Source: Progne subis subis (taxonomy: Eukaryota; Chordata; Aves; Passeriformes; Hirundinidae). Taken from it: DNA of 64,000 nucleotides. Shown here piece after piece: positions 50,202 to 60,870 of this stretch. Below the pieces are notes generated by a model, which was not told where the DNA came from, ran no database searches, and saw only the letters and a list, made by a program, of their open reading frames with translations. The translations under genes were made by a program, and so were the position numbers. Numbering within the stretch: the first letter of the stretch is position 1; each line of letters begins with the position of its first letter. Location: positions 1,852,001 through 1,916,000 of the forward strand of contig JAKJHU010000046.1 in the NCBI GenBank assembly GCA_022316685.1, in the 5' to 3' direction.

Positions 50202-53058
50202 GATTTTGTATGGCCAACATGAACAATCACCTATGAAAATATGAAAATACGCAGGCTTTCTTCTGTGAACATGAAAGTGACCCTGTGAACAGTAATGATA
50301 AAATGATGCTTCATTTAGGCAACTCTTTGCATATTTCTCTGTAGATTCAGAAACAAGATAATAGAATTAAGAATTTCAAAACTTTGCCTTACCTGCCAAA
50401 AAATCTCACTTCTTAATATGATGGAATATTTCACACAATTTTAGATGTTTGGATATTTTGTTTTGCATTTTCATTTGTTACTATGCTGAAGTAGTGTCAG
50501 GAAGCCCCACACAATAGCAGGGCAGATTGAATTTTATGCACTGTAATATCTCTGTGAAAGATAAGACCCACCTGGAGCTACTAACTTTAAAGAGGCTGGA
50601 GAGCAAGGGCATAGAGAGAAAAATTGGCTGATTCTTTGTGGAACCCCAAGTTAATAGCAGAAACCAGAAATGTCTATTTAAAAAATAGGCCTACTCATTT
50701 TCTTTACTTCATGTTTCTTTTTTGCTGCTTGCTTTCAACCTCCCAGACTGATTTCTAACTCCATCCATTCTTACCCTACCCTTTACTTTTGCTAACACCC
50801 TTTTTCCTATCTGGTACTAGGCAGTACTGCTCCACTCAGCACACTGATACATGCTGCCCTTGGGCTTGTTCAACCTTGCTAAAAAGATGCTATCATGCAT
50901 CTTCTCCAGCATCCTTCCCATTTTCCACAGTGGTTTGGATTCCAGTTAGTTTCTGTGAAATGTTTTTTTAGTCCTTCACTCTGCTTCCCTAAAGACCGAT
51001 GCTTTTGTGTTATTGCCTTCCCACAGACATTCTTCAACATACCAAAGCTGACCTTAGGTTCCATGGACAGATGGGGCCTGATCCGAAGTCCATTAACATC
51101 AGAGGAAATGTCCATTTACGCCCATGTGCTTTGCATTAAATCCTTTGCATTTTACTTACTTTCTTCAGTGCCTCTTACTCAGCTCCAGTTATTAAAATCA
51201 GATGATTACCTCACAGATTCCTGACAGTTCAAAGAACCGTATAAGCCAAACCGTGCTGCTTGAAAGATAGAGACCAAAACTGCCACTCTGCTAATGTGAA
51301 ATCTGCAGCTGGCTAGTACTAAAAGCAAAGCATTATTTCCAGATTTCAATCCTGCATATAATTCAGGATCTTGCTTACTGTTCATTAGCTGAATCTCCCA
51401 CTACTAGTGCATAGGGTCTCAAAACTATTTCTTACTGTTCAGATATTTTCTGGTCCCTGCAACATTATTCTGACCAGGCACCATCCAGATTCACCTCTGT
51501 TTGCAGTTTTGATCTCAGTACAAGTATACTGGAATGTCAGCCAGAACATCAATATTTCTTTCTGTTGACACAATACTCTCTTATCCATATTGCCACCCCT
51601 CCTCCTGTTTCATTTTGTCTACATTCCTTTTAAAAACTCTACTCCCATAATTTAGTCTCCCACTCAGTACTTGGTTTAATCAAGTCTGTCACTCAATTTA
51701 TATCCCACTTCTCACTTAACACAAGTTTCTCAGTTAGCAATCTGTTTCTGTAGCATTTGCTATGCAGAACACATGGTTAGCTCTTCTTTACACACTTACT
51801 CCTCTTGTTCCCTTTCTGATTTCCAGACCTCACTTTTCCTTGTAGCTCTTGCAGATGAGAAATGTCCTCTTCTGTATCCCTCTTTTTACGTTCCTCGTGT
51901 ATTTTTATGACCACTGCTATCAGAGCTTCTTAAGTATCATGGGGTGCATTATGTAGAGAACAGAACACTCGAGTCCAGTTAAAACAGTTTTCAACTGCAG
52001 AATAGCTCTCAGCTTAACACATAGCTTTAGGTAAACCTCTCCTGTTGCTGTCCTTTTTGGTCATGGCTCAGCTGTTTTCCTCTGCATAAAAGTAAGATTC
52101 ACTCCCTCTGGCTGCTTATTCACTACAATTTGGTTCTAATCCTCCACTCTCACTTTTGTGTTGTTGGCACAGAGCCCTATTCCAGTTGCTCTGTACATTT
52201 TAACATTGGGGAATGGGTTGCATAGTTCCTGATGACATCGCCTAGCGCAACCACAGCACAAACTTAACAGCTCACTTTTCCTGCACAAAGGACATCTAAT
52301 GTCATTTTGGGTGGTGGAAATGCAGTGCAGGTTGTGGATCAGCAACATTGCCCACCTCTGTATATATAACCTCCCACTTGAATTTCATGTTATCAGCCAA
52401 TTCCCCTGGTAAGGACCAGGGGCTGTCAAACTGCTTTCCTCCTTGGCTGCAACTGTTCTCTTAAAGAAACTGGTGGACCACCAAATGAAGCTGTTGGAAC
52501 GGTTTTATCTTGGCAGGAGCCTGATCAACTGATACCTGTTGGATAGATCATTTGTTGGTTCTCTGAATTATACAGCTGTGTCAGCAGATTTCCAGGTTTA
52601 AACACTGGCATGGTGTAAGACGAAGAATGCTGTTGTTTCATAATCACCTTCAGGAGGTATTGCTTTGTTGTAATGCTACTGTTATGTTGTCCTACTTTTG
52701 CTATCTACTTTCTGCATAGGAGGAGGGAATTTTTGCCCACTGCATCACTTTGGTGTAGTCTTTGCAGCACTGGGCTGGCTGCATTTAACCTGGAGACAGG
52801 GAGCAGGGGGGGATATGCAGGTAGCTGCTGTCACTGCTTTTCATATGATTGAATAACATGGTCATTTCGTAGTCTAGACACGGCACAGAAATATATGGTA
52901 CTTATACAGTACTCTTAATTTTCAGATCAGTTTAATGCTACTCCTGGCTTATGGTACACTCATCTGTCTCCCTTTATGTTCTTAACACAGCTTGCACTCC
53001 CAGTCACGCACAAGAGGCCAGAGCAGCCCTTCCCTCTCTGGCTGGATCAGTGACTGCC

Positions 53059-53068
53059 CTATATAAAT
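53059..53068 (+). promoter_or_regulatory. TATA-like element upstream of the CpG island
   Basis: The sequence CTATATAAAT matches a TATA box. A start site about 30 bases downstream would fall near 53,095, some 1.2 kb before the CAMK2G start codon and outside the CpG island. CAMK2G-type genes normally use dispersed CpG-island starts, so this could be an alternative promoter or simply AT-rich sequence. Confidence 0.2.
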
Positions 53069-53894
53069 CCGCATATTAAGCAGATTTGGCAATTGTTCAG
53101 ACAGAGACAGACTCACTTAAGTAAAAGGAGAAAACAAACTTGCTTATGAAGGCACTGCAGCAGCACTCTCAGACGCTGCGCTAGTAGAGACAGCACAGAT
53201 GCCGGTTTGTTTTCTTTTGTAGTTGGGAGACTGATGATTTCTGTTTGTCTTCTGCGTCCAAGTCCCATCACCATAAACCACGCGTGTGTGTGCGAATACC
53301 GGTTCTCACTCTCTTAACAGTTTCAAGGCATTTCGCGTGTTACCGCTTTACCTCTGCACCAGATGGTTCATTTCCTCGGGGACTTCCACACGCGTCCCCA
53401 AGGTCGGGCAGCCTGACAGCGCTCGGGAGCACAGGGCCCAACTTTGAGGTGGATCCGCAGACAGGCTCGAGGCCCCGCTTCCCCCGGCGGCGGGCGGCAG
53501 CGCAGCGGGCCGGGTTCCCTACGCCGTGCGCCGGGCTCCGACCGCGGTCGGGACGGGCGGCGGCGGCCGGGAGATGCCGCCTCTCCCTCCCCGCGCACGG
53601 AGCGGCCGGAGCGAGCCGGGCCGGCTGCTGCCGGCGGGCCGCGACGCGCAGGGGCCGGGTGGCCCGGCGTTAGACCCGCTGACGTGCGCCCGGGGAAGGG
53701 CGGCGGCGGCTCCCTCTTCCTCCCTCCCCTCCCGCCGCACGCAGGAAGCTTATCCGGCCTCGGCCGGCCCGGCGCCCCTCGCGCGGGGAATTGAGAGAAA
53801 TACCCGCGGCGCCCCGGGCCGGGCTCCGCTCCCGGCCGCCTGCGGAGCGCGTGGGGAGGGGGCGCTCCCGCCGCAGTCCGCCCGCCCTTGGCGC

Positions 53895-53904
53895 GGGGCG
53901 GGGG
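53895..53904 (+). promoter_or_regulatory. GC box (Sp1/KLF-type site)
   Basis: GGGGCGGGGG in the CpG island about 390 bases upstream of the CAMK2G start codon. It fits the consensus for Sp/KLF factors, which commonly drive TATA-less promoters. GC boxes are frequent in any CpG island, so its individual role is uncertain. Confidence 0.5.
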
Positions 53905-54255
53905 CGCTCGCTGCAGTGCCCGCTCCGCGCCCGCGGGCGGGGGAGCGGCCGCGCCCCGGCTGCAGCCCCCGGCGGGCGACGGCGCTGCGGGCGCCCCGGG
54001 AGCGCCCCCGGCGGCCACACCCCGCGGCGGGCCGGGGCCGGCGGAGGGAGGGGGCCGGCGCGGGGTGTCTCCGAGCCAGTTCTCGCGGTGCTGGCCAGGC
54101 TCAGCCTCCTTCCCCTCCCCGGCGAGCGGTGACTGTGCACGGCGGAGCGAGGGAGCGGCGAGCCGGGCGCCGGGGGAGCCCGCGCCGCCCCGCCGAGCCA
54201 GGAGGAAGGCCGCCGAGCAGCGCGCCCGCCCGGCCCGTCCCCGCCGCCCTGCCCC

Positions 54256-54273
54256 ATGCCCCAGCGACGCTGA
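54256..54273 (+). CDS. Minimal upstream ORF in the CAMK2G leader (MPQRR)
   Basis: ATG CCC CAG CGA CGC TGA: a five-codon frame in the 5' leader that ends 18 bases before the kinase start codon. It starts only 36 bases upstream of the main ATG, so almost any transcript from the island should contain it. The context at -3 is C and at +4 is C, a weak Kozak context, so many ribosomes would scan past it. Its likely effect, if any, is modest damping of translation or control of re-initiation. No peptide function is implied. Confidence 0.5.
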   Translation: MPQRR

Positions 54274-54291
54274 GCCTCCCGCAGCCCGAAC

Positions 54292-54356
54292 ATGGCCACC
54301 ACGGCAACGTGCACCCGCTTCACCGACGAGTACCAGCTCTACGAGGAGCTCGGCAA
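54292..54356 (+). CDS. CAMK2G: CaMKII gamma, coding exon 1 (residues 1-21 and part of 22)
   Basis: This is the first coding exon of calcium/calmodulin-dependent protein kinase II gamma, a Ser/Thr kinase that forms dodecameric holoenzymes and converts calcium pulses into lasting phosphorylation of cytosolic and membrane targets. The translated start reads MATTATCTRFTDEYQLYEEL and then GK, which matches the N-terminus of this family. The ATTATCT stretch agrees with the gamma paralogue; beta has ATTVTCT, alpha lacks one of these residues and delta has ASTTTCT. The start codon has a good context (A at -3, G at +4). The exon ends after the second base of the codon for Lys22, followed by the donor GTACGG at 54,357. 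That phase and a 65-base coding length are as expected for CAMK2 genes. Exon 2 completes the codon. Confidence 0.95.
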
Positions 54357-56194
54357 GTACGGAGCCCGCCGTGCGCCCCGCGCCGCGCCCCGCCGCCCGC
54401 CCCGGCCCCGGGACCCACCGGCGCTGCCGGGACCGCTGTGCCGGCCACCCGGCTCTCCCGGGAGCCGTAGGAGGATTAGCTGTCGCCCTGTAATCCCGTT
54501 CTCCGGCTCCCCGTGCACCCCAGCGGCACGGCCGCCGGAGAGAAAGGTGTTCCTTCCCTCCTGGGTCGCCCCGCCGCAGCGGGTGTCCCCGCAGCCCGTC
54601 TCGGGCTGCGCGCTCCTGTTGCACCCCGAGATTTCCTCTCTTCCCTCCTTTCCTTCCTCGGGACCCGGCTGCCCCGTTCTCCTTCCCGCACCGTCTCCCA
54701 GCTACACGTTGCCGTTCCCTGCAACTGTTTCTGCGCTGGGACGCGAGACTGTTAAAGCCGCTCCGCGATGCTTCGGTCCCCACTTCCTTGTCCCTGTGAA
54801 AGGACCAGGTGCTGCTGCACCGCGCTTTTCCTCCCTCCCCGCTTCCTCGCTTCTTCCCTCCCTCTCTCCGCACTTGTCTCCGCATTGGCAGACTTGCTGC
54901 TGCATCCTAGGACAGGGCTTTGCAGGGGAGCGCAGTTGGGCAGGAAAGCAGCGCAGAAAGGGCCAGAGTAGGATTATGGGGACAGTGCTTTCGTGGGTGC
55001 TGCTGCTCGCTCCCTCCCTTCCTGCACCAACTGCTGGGCTCTGCTGCATCTCTTCTCTCTAGCCCGGTGTCCCTGTCCCTCCCCACACTGCTGCAGCTGT
55101 GTGTCACCAAACCCGGGCCCCAGTGCTGGTGCTCACTTTGATGGTCACTGGTTTGTATGTAGAGGTTGAGGAAGGGGATGAAAGGCAGGACTTCACAGTA
55201 TTGGAAGGATTCAAGCTATTTTAGACTCCCTGTAGGACTAACTGTGTGTGGGGCCCTTGTGCAGCTTCTGTTCCCCTCTCTCATCGTTGAAATATGGACA
55301 TTAGTCCCTAGACATAGGTTTGCATTCCTGATCTGAAGGACTTGGAATTTTCTCCTAGTTTTCTCAGATTTCCCCTTTTCAGATCTTTCCTGTAAAGCTA
55401 GTTGTTGCTCTTTACCTGCTGTGGTTTTTTGTTGTTTTCAAAAAATAAGGGGCTGTTTCCAAGTACTAATTTTGTAGTCCTGTAGATTTTCAGTCTCTGT
55501 CTTTTCTCCTTGGTTTCTGCTGTATTCACTCTTTTTCCTCACAGAAGTTCTTCCTCCCTCTCTCTCAGATCTCTTTCCAAGAGTAATTCCCTTTGGACTA
55601 GTTGTAATAATATCACTAGTTTCAGCTTGAGAAAATGTACAAAGCCTTGTAGTTTCCTACTCACTCCATTCGTAGGTACATGCTTCTCCCCATTTTGCAG
55701 GTGGTTGAGGGATGTAAGAGAACTAATAACTTTTGCAAAGTGTTGCAGGGATTTTGTGACCGAGTTTGCAGTTGAGCGTGGGAGATGTGATTCCTGGTTT
55801 TGTGCAGTGATTGCCGGGGATGCTGTCTCTGGGAGATGGACTTACCAGCTAGTGTTTGCAGTGCTGTTTGGGGCTGTTTGTCTCCTGTTTATCAATCCCT
55901 TCGTGTCCTGTTTCTGTGCCTGTATGGTCTCTCTCTCCCCACACGGTGTGCTCTTCCTACTGCCCTGTCTGTGAGGGGGCTTGAGGAGTCTTCAGGAAGC
56001 TTGAGTACCATATAAAATTAAGTATTTTGCTGATCAGACAGTATGTAATGTTCATCAGATTCTCAGGTGTTGTGTCCCTCCTCTGTATGTCTTCTGCCTC
56101 GTCCTTAATCTGGTCCACTCTAGGAACAGGAATTGTCCCTACTATATTCTCATTTTCAGTTTCATAGCACCTACCTTCTTTATTTTTCTTCCAG
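54357..56194 (+). other. CAMK2G: CAMK2G intron 1 (1,838 bases)
   Basis: The intron runs from the GTACGG donor after exon 1 to the acceptor TATTTTTCTTCCAG before exon 2. Its first 280 bases belong to the CpG island; the rest becomes progressively AT-richer. I see no further exon, RNA gene or mobile element in it. The open frames that continue from exon 1 into the intron (to 55,062) are read-through artefacts. Confidence 0.85.
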
Positions 56195-56289
56195 GGGAGC
56201 CTTCTCTGTGGTCCGCAGATGTGTAAAGAAAAATTCTTCACAGGAATATGCTGCAAAAATCATCAACACCAAAAAACTGTCAGCCAGAG
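56195..56289 (+). CDS. CAMK2G: CaMKII gamma, coding exon 2 (rest of residue 22 to the first base of codon 54)
   Basis: This 95-base exon continues the kinase domain. It completes Lys22 and encodes [12 protein letters not shown], then [19 protein letters not shown]. It supplies the glycine-rich nucleotide loop (GKGAFSVV, residues 21-28) and the invariant ATP-binding lysine in AAKII (Lys43 in this numbering, equal to Lys42 in CaMKII alpha). The paralogue-specific segment [11 protein letters not shown] resembles gamma (KKTSTQEYAAK in human); the others have KVLAGQ (alpha), KLCTGH (beta) and KIPTGQ (delta). The acceptor is a good pyrimidine tract ending in CCAG. The donor is G|GTTAGT, and the exon stops after the first base of the next codon (Asp of DHQKLERE), as in other CAMK2 genes. 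Catalytic loop, DFG motif, autoregulatory segment and association domain lie beyond the window. Confidence 0.96.
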
Positions 56290-57505
56290 GTTAGTGTCTC
56301 TATCTACCTTTCTTCCTATATTAGTAGAAAAATGCTTCACTGGAGTCGAGGCTGTAAGAAATTTAAGGGATCTGGAGTTGCTTGTTTCAGTAATTATTTA
56401 GGCCTTTCAAAATAATTGAGTTGTGTGGCAAAGAGGAGACTGAAAGGAGGTAGCGTGGGATGATAGAAAAATTCCTGGAAATCCTAGAAATGGATACTCT
56501 GTAAAGTGATGTCTTTTTTCTTCTTGAGATCTTTCTTCTTCAAGCTGAGCTAGAGGTAGACTCATCTGTGTGTGTGTGTACCAATCACTCATAATAAAGA
56601 GAAGTGTTCCAGACTTATTTTCCTGAATGTATTTTTTTACCTAGGAGATCTGTCTTACCACAACAGATGTGATTATTTTTTTGAAAGATGGATGCTATAT
56701 GCCCTACTCCTTTCATGCTGTAGTTAAAGGTGGTGTGTTTGGAAGCTAAAAAGTCTGCCTTCAAAGGCAGAAACAGGTTGGATGGAGAAATCTTGCCAGT
56801 TTGACTTCTCCACATATTAGAACCAGGAGCTTGTGCTTTCATTACTCTTGGAGACAACAAAACCTGAAATTAGACTGTAGTGTTATGAAAAGAGGAAAAA
56901 ATCTTACTCTTCCAAGCTGTTAGCCTTCTGCTTTCCAGGGACATACATATGCAGAAAGGGTAGTAGACCGTACAGCATGAAGGGAATGTGCATCTTCTAG
57001 TGTGTAGGGAATCACTACAGGGCTTCAAGTTGCCCTGTGGGTGGGCTGGATGAGCGGGAGAGTGAGGGAAACAACTGCAATGAGAGATGCTGGAAACAGG
57101 GAGGGCAACGAGTTGAGATGCCGAAGGCAACCCTTTCTAGAAAAGGTGAGCAGCAAGAGTTGTAAGTCTTTAGAGGCCTTTCAGATTTCACCAAATTAAT
57201 GTATGAAGCCCTTGACCATCTTGCTAGTTGAGTAGAGGGCTTAGCTGGGGTCTTGTCTGAGAAGTGAAAGAGAAAAGCATGAGGAGAAAGCAAATGATCT
57301 TGAGAAATGATTTAGAAGTGAATAATGTTTTGCTTAATCCTTACAAAAAAGAAAAACAGAATATGTATTCTCCTTTTTGCCAGAATATGAAATGTGATGA
57401 TAAGAGCAGAAAAACAGCTTGAAGAATAGTGAAAAATTTCCATTTACTGTAGTTTGTGTGGTTTGCATGAAGTAGTGTCAGTGGTAGTGTGCTGTGAAGC
57501 AGTGA

Positions 57506-57536
57506 TTTTTCTTTTCTTTTTTTTTTTTTTCTTTTT
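57506..57536. repeat. Pyrimidine tract in CAMK2G intron 2
   Basis: About 31 bases made of T with three C residues, including 14 consecutive T (57,517-57,530). Low complexity; no splice acceptor AG follows closely enough to suggest an exon. Confidence 0.75.
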
Positions 57537-60500
57537 AACTTCTGTAAACAAGTATATGTGATGTGCTAAGGTGTTTAATATTTAGCCTGAGTGAGGTCGT
57601 TTTGGGGACCAGCTAGTGGAGCCCTGGATTTGTTAACGAGGCGGCTGCAGATCTTTTGAGAATCAGTGTCCCCTCAATGGTCACGTGACAGTGCCTGCTG
57701 ATGTAGGTGGGATATTCAATCTCTTGAGTTCAAAATTAGTTCAACTTAATATGGGAGAGGTTTGAAGAGTGGCTTTGCTTTGCTGACGGCCATTAATGCT
57801 GTGTTTGCTGCACAGACTTCCCTGTCCGTCCTGTGGTGAGGACTAAAGCTCAGGAGAGCCATTTCTCAGTGGAGACCAGGCTGCTTGGAGAAGGGAGGGG
57901 GCAGTTTGATAAATACTCTGTTTACAAGGTGTAAACTGCTATTGTATGAAGGACAGGGTATTAAAGTTAAGTCTGGAGATAAGAAAAATGGGAAAAAATG
58001 CAGGCTGAATATAGTGGAAAATTTAAAAATGTATTAGCTGAAGTCCAAAACTCTCAGAAAAACTGATTCAGTTTTTAAGTGTTTGGTCATTTAATGAGTT
58101 ACAGAGAGAGAAATGTATAAACTCTAATCGTTTCTCATAGTAAGGTGATGACAGTTTAATGAACCAACAAGTAGGAAAAGTAAGTATGGGTGAATATAAG
58201 CTGCATTTTGTTCTATACTTACTATTTGGATTTCATACCTTCCCCTGTAAATAAAATACATTGAGGCTGCTAGCCTGGTCCTTAGCTACTTAACTTGAGG
58301 CAGCTGGCTTAAGAATGTACTGGTTAGGTAAGGTAAGTGTGAGGAGCACCAAGAAAGAAAATTTGTTTCTGCTACTACAGAAGAGTATCAGAAACAAGGG
58401 ACTGATCAGGTTGTGTTGAAGTTTTAACTGAGGAATCTGTGAAAAGTGGATGGTAGCTTCAGCTGAATGTGTAGGTTCCTCAGTTATTCCAGCTGTGTTT
58501 GCTGAGAGCTCAAGGGGTAAGTACAAAAAGTACTTATAGTAAAAGACTTGAGTATTTTGATAGGAAGTTAGTGAATTCACCTTGGAATAGGTCTTTAAAG
58601 CATTGAAGGAAAAATGTTTGCTATTTAGACATTGCAGCTGTAAATCAGTGATTAGGGAGATTCAATTCAGCAACCTGAAAATGAAAGCCTTGGGAAAAGG
58701 CGTTTTAGAAAGCTGTCTCCCTGAGGAGCAGAATTATGGTGTTAATTCTGCACCATCCTGGCTATGTGTTGCCTGATGTGTCCTTTCCCCTGGCACTTCT
58801 CCTTGGACTGTTTAGGGCTCTCCTGTGCACCCAGTTGCACACTGTCCACTGTGCAGGGTAACCCACCCTCCTGACCTGCCTCCCACGCTGCTGGTTTTAT
58901 TCTAGGCACGGTCACAGAGCCAGAATATTCCCTTATGTGGGGACAGCTAGCCCCTCTCCAACTTAAGCATAGCTACATTTAACATTTTTTACTATCTCTA
59001 GCAGAATTTGAACCTGTATGGACACCTGATGCAGTAACTGCTACTTCAAGAGTCAGCATCTTGCTGCTGCGGCAAAGTACAGCCCCTTGCTGCTTCTACA
59101 GAAGTTTTGCCTTCTCTAGTGCTCTCCTTGATTCTGTTCAAGGCAATGGTAACAGGGCCTTGCTCTCCTTCTGCAGCACTTCTTTGTTTTTCAAGGCTTG
59201 TGATGAAGAAATATTAGATAGCTAACTGGGAAGTGCTGAAAAGTAGGAAGAGGAATGCTTCAGGATAAATTACGTGCAATGAAAGGGTAAAGACTTAAAG
59301 GGGCGTGGTATTTACAAGGCTGCTCTGTGAAAGCAAGGATGGACAGGGTGCTGGTCCTAACAGCTTCAGTCTAGTAAACTTCACCCTGCATAAAATACTA
59401 AGTCAGCTGTTGAGAGGAGAGTCTCTTTTTTCATATTGTCTGTGATTTTTGGATGCCTGTTCTCTCTTTTAATAAGTTTTGTTGGTAAGAGCTGGTCTAA
59501 ATTAAAATTCTTTTCTTGGCTTTAGTGAAGTATTTGCTATTATTCGTGTTGTGTTGATGCTTAAGACTGCCCAGTGAAGACCATGCCAAGAAATTTAATG
59601 ATAAATAGGGTCCAAATGCTTGTGGAAAGGGAGAGGAAACAGACTTCACCTTAGTCAGCGTTCAGCTGACATATAAGAGCAGTGGTTATTACACATGGAG
59701 GAAATACAATGCTTCAGTCATCTGAAATTCCTACGGGATTGAATGCACAGACTTTTATCAATGCTATGGATAGAGGGAAGAAATAACTGTAATTTTTTGA
59801 AAGTTGTCTTGTGGCTTTCACCAGAATACTTTTTGAATGTGAAAGTTCATAGTAAGTAGTGCTACAGTGAAGTTCAAATGAAGTAAAATTACTTGCAGTG
59901 ATCAAAAGATCAAGAGAGAACCAGCAGCTTTAGTAGCAGTAGGGAGGTATCCGCAATTTGATTTGCTAGCATATACTTCAAGAGAGAGTCTGGCTTTGGA
60001 AAGAGGTAGGCAGAGCTTTAGGATTTGATAATTTTTAGGATGTTTTTTATACCAAATAGTATTTAGTGATCCTACCACCATCTGTAGTACTTCTGCCTTT
60101 TTTTCTAAATGCAGAAGGAAAAAAAAAATCTGTGTATTTTATCTGTTGTTACATTTAATTTGCTGTTGAAAATATGTATTTTTTAACTCTTGCAAGTGAC
60201 ATCTCTTGATGAAAGAATTAAAACCAGCTGTCGTGTAAGTCAGTCCACTTCCCTGTGCTGTCCTTACTGTGGCTTTGCTTTTGACTGTGAAATAGAGGTG
60301 GCTTCTCTCTCTGCTTTTCATCTTTCCAAATATGTAAACCAGATAAAAATTTGCAGTCTACCGTGTTATTTTGTTGTTGTTCCTGTAGGAGATTATGTGG
60401 ATTGTGGGAGGAGCAGGGATTTACTTCTGTGTATCAAACCCCAACAGGAAAAAAGCACTCTTTATACTTCCAGCTCTTTTTTTTTTCCCACACCACAATT

Positions 60501-60630
60501 GTCCTGACTTTTGGTTCTGTAGTGGTTGCTGATTTGGGCTTCACAATACGTTCTGTTGAAAGCGGCAGCAGTACTTCCCCTGGACACTAAAAGGTTGAGC
60601 TTGAGTGCTGCAGAGGAAGTTTAGCAGCAT

Positions 60631-60686
60631 CAGTCCCTAACGCCTCCCTTGATGTGTTCAGTCCCTAACATCTCTCTTGATGTGTT
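60631..60686 (+). repeat. 28-bp tandem duplication
   Basis: Two adjacent copies of a 28-base segment beginning CAGTCCCTAAC and ending CTTGATGTGTT, at 60,631-60,658 and 60,659-60,686, differing at only a few positions. It is a recent-looking local duplication inside CAMK2G intron 2, possibly a two-copy variable repeat. Confidence 0.85.
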
Positions 60687-60779
60687 CTGGACGTGTTCAT
60701 AGCTGCTGCTTGCATTAAGACTCCCTTGGCCAGCTCCTGAGGCTGCCAGCTTTCCAGTCTGTGTTCGCTGGAGCTGGCT

Positions 60780-60870
60780 GTGTGCTGTGTGCGGCTGCGG
60801 CGGGGCCGCCGGCCCTGCGAGGGCAGGCCAGCCCAGCACCCGCTCACGGGGGGTCAGGCACAGAGCCAGG
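60780..60870 (+). other. Small CpG cluster in CAMK2G intron 2
   Basis: A short stretch with GCGGCTGCGGCGGGGCCGCCGGCC and CCCGCTCACGGGG stands out from its flanks. It could be an intronic enhancer or an alternative promoter, but it is under 100 bases and no first exon with a CAMK2-like continuation is visible. Confidence 0.35.

Larger units (their letters stand above)
43166..53394. other. AT-rich intergenic DNA upstream of CAMK2G
   Basis: No known exon or RNA gene is visible. The stretch contains a 21-base A run at 50,181-50,201, a short imperfect tandem GTCATGAGAGA repeat near 46,022-46,047 and a somewhat GC-rich patch at 49,220-49,450. A TATA-like site at about 53,059-53,068 lies just upstream of the CpG island and is listed separately. 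Confidence 0.55.
53395..54640 (+). promoter_or_regulatory. CpG island promoter and 5' leader of CAMK2G
   Basis: From about 53,400 the composition changes abruptly from AT-rich to very GC-rich with dense CpG, and it decays again after about 54,640 inside intron 1. The start codon of CAMK2G at 54,292 lies within it, the usual arrangement for this gene family. A GC box (GGGGCGGGGG) lies at 53,895-53,904, and a CRE-like half site (TGACGTG) at 53,680-53,686. There is no TATA box close to the gene, which suggests dispersed start sites. The transcription start itself cannot be placed. Long open frames on both strands here, including one of 505 codons on the - strand, result from the lack of stop codons in GC-rich DNA. 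Confidence 0.9.

Noticed and set aside
53368..54885. A 505-codon - strand open frame over the CAMK2G CpG island
   Set aside because: It is antisense to the confirmed kinase exon 1, is made of Gly/Ala/Arg/Pro as expected from random GC-rich DNA, and has no domain. Several other frames overlap it on both strands for the same reason.
54292..55062. A 256-codon frame continuing from CAMK2G exon 1
   Set aside because: After residue 21 and two bases of codon 22 it reads intron 1. The GTACGG donor and the perfect match of exon 2 in phase show that the frame is interrupted by splicing.
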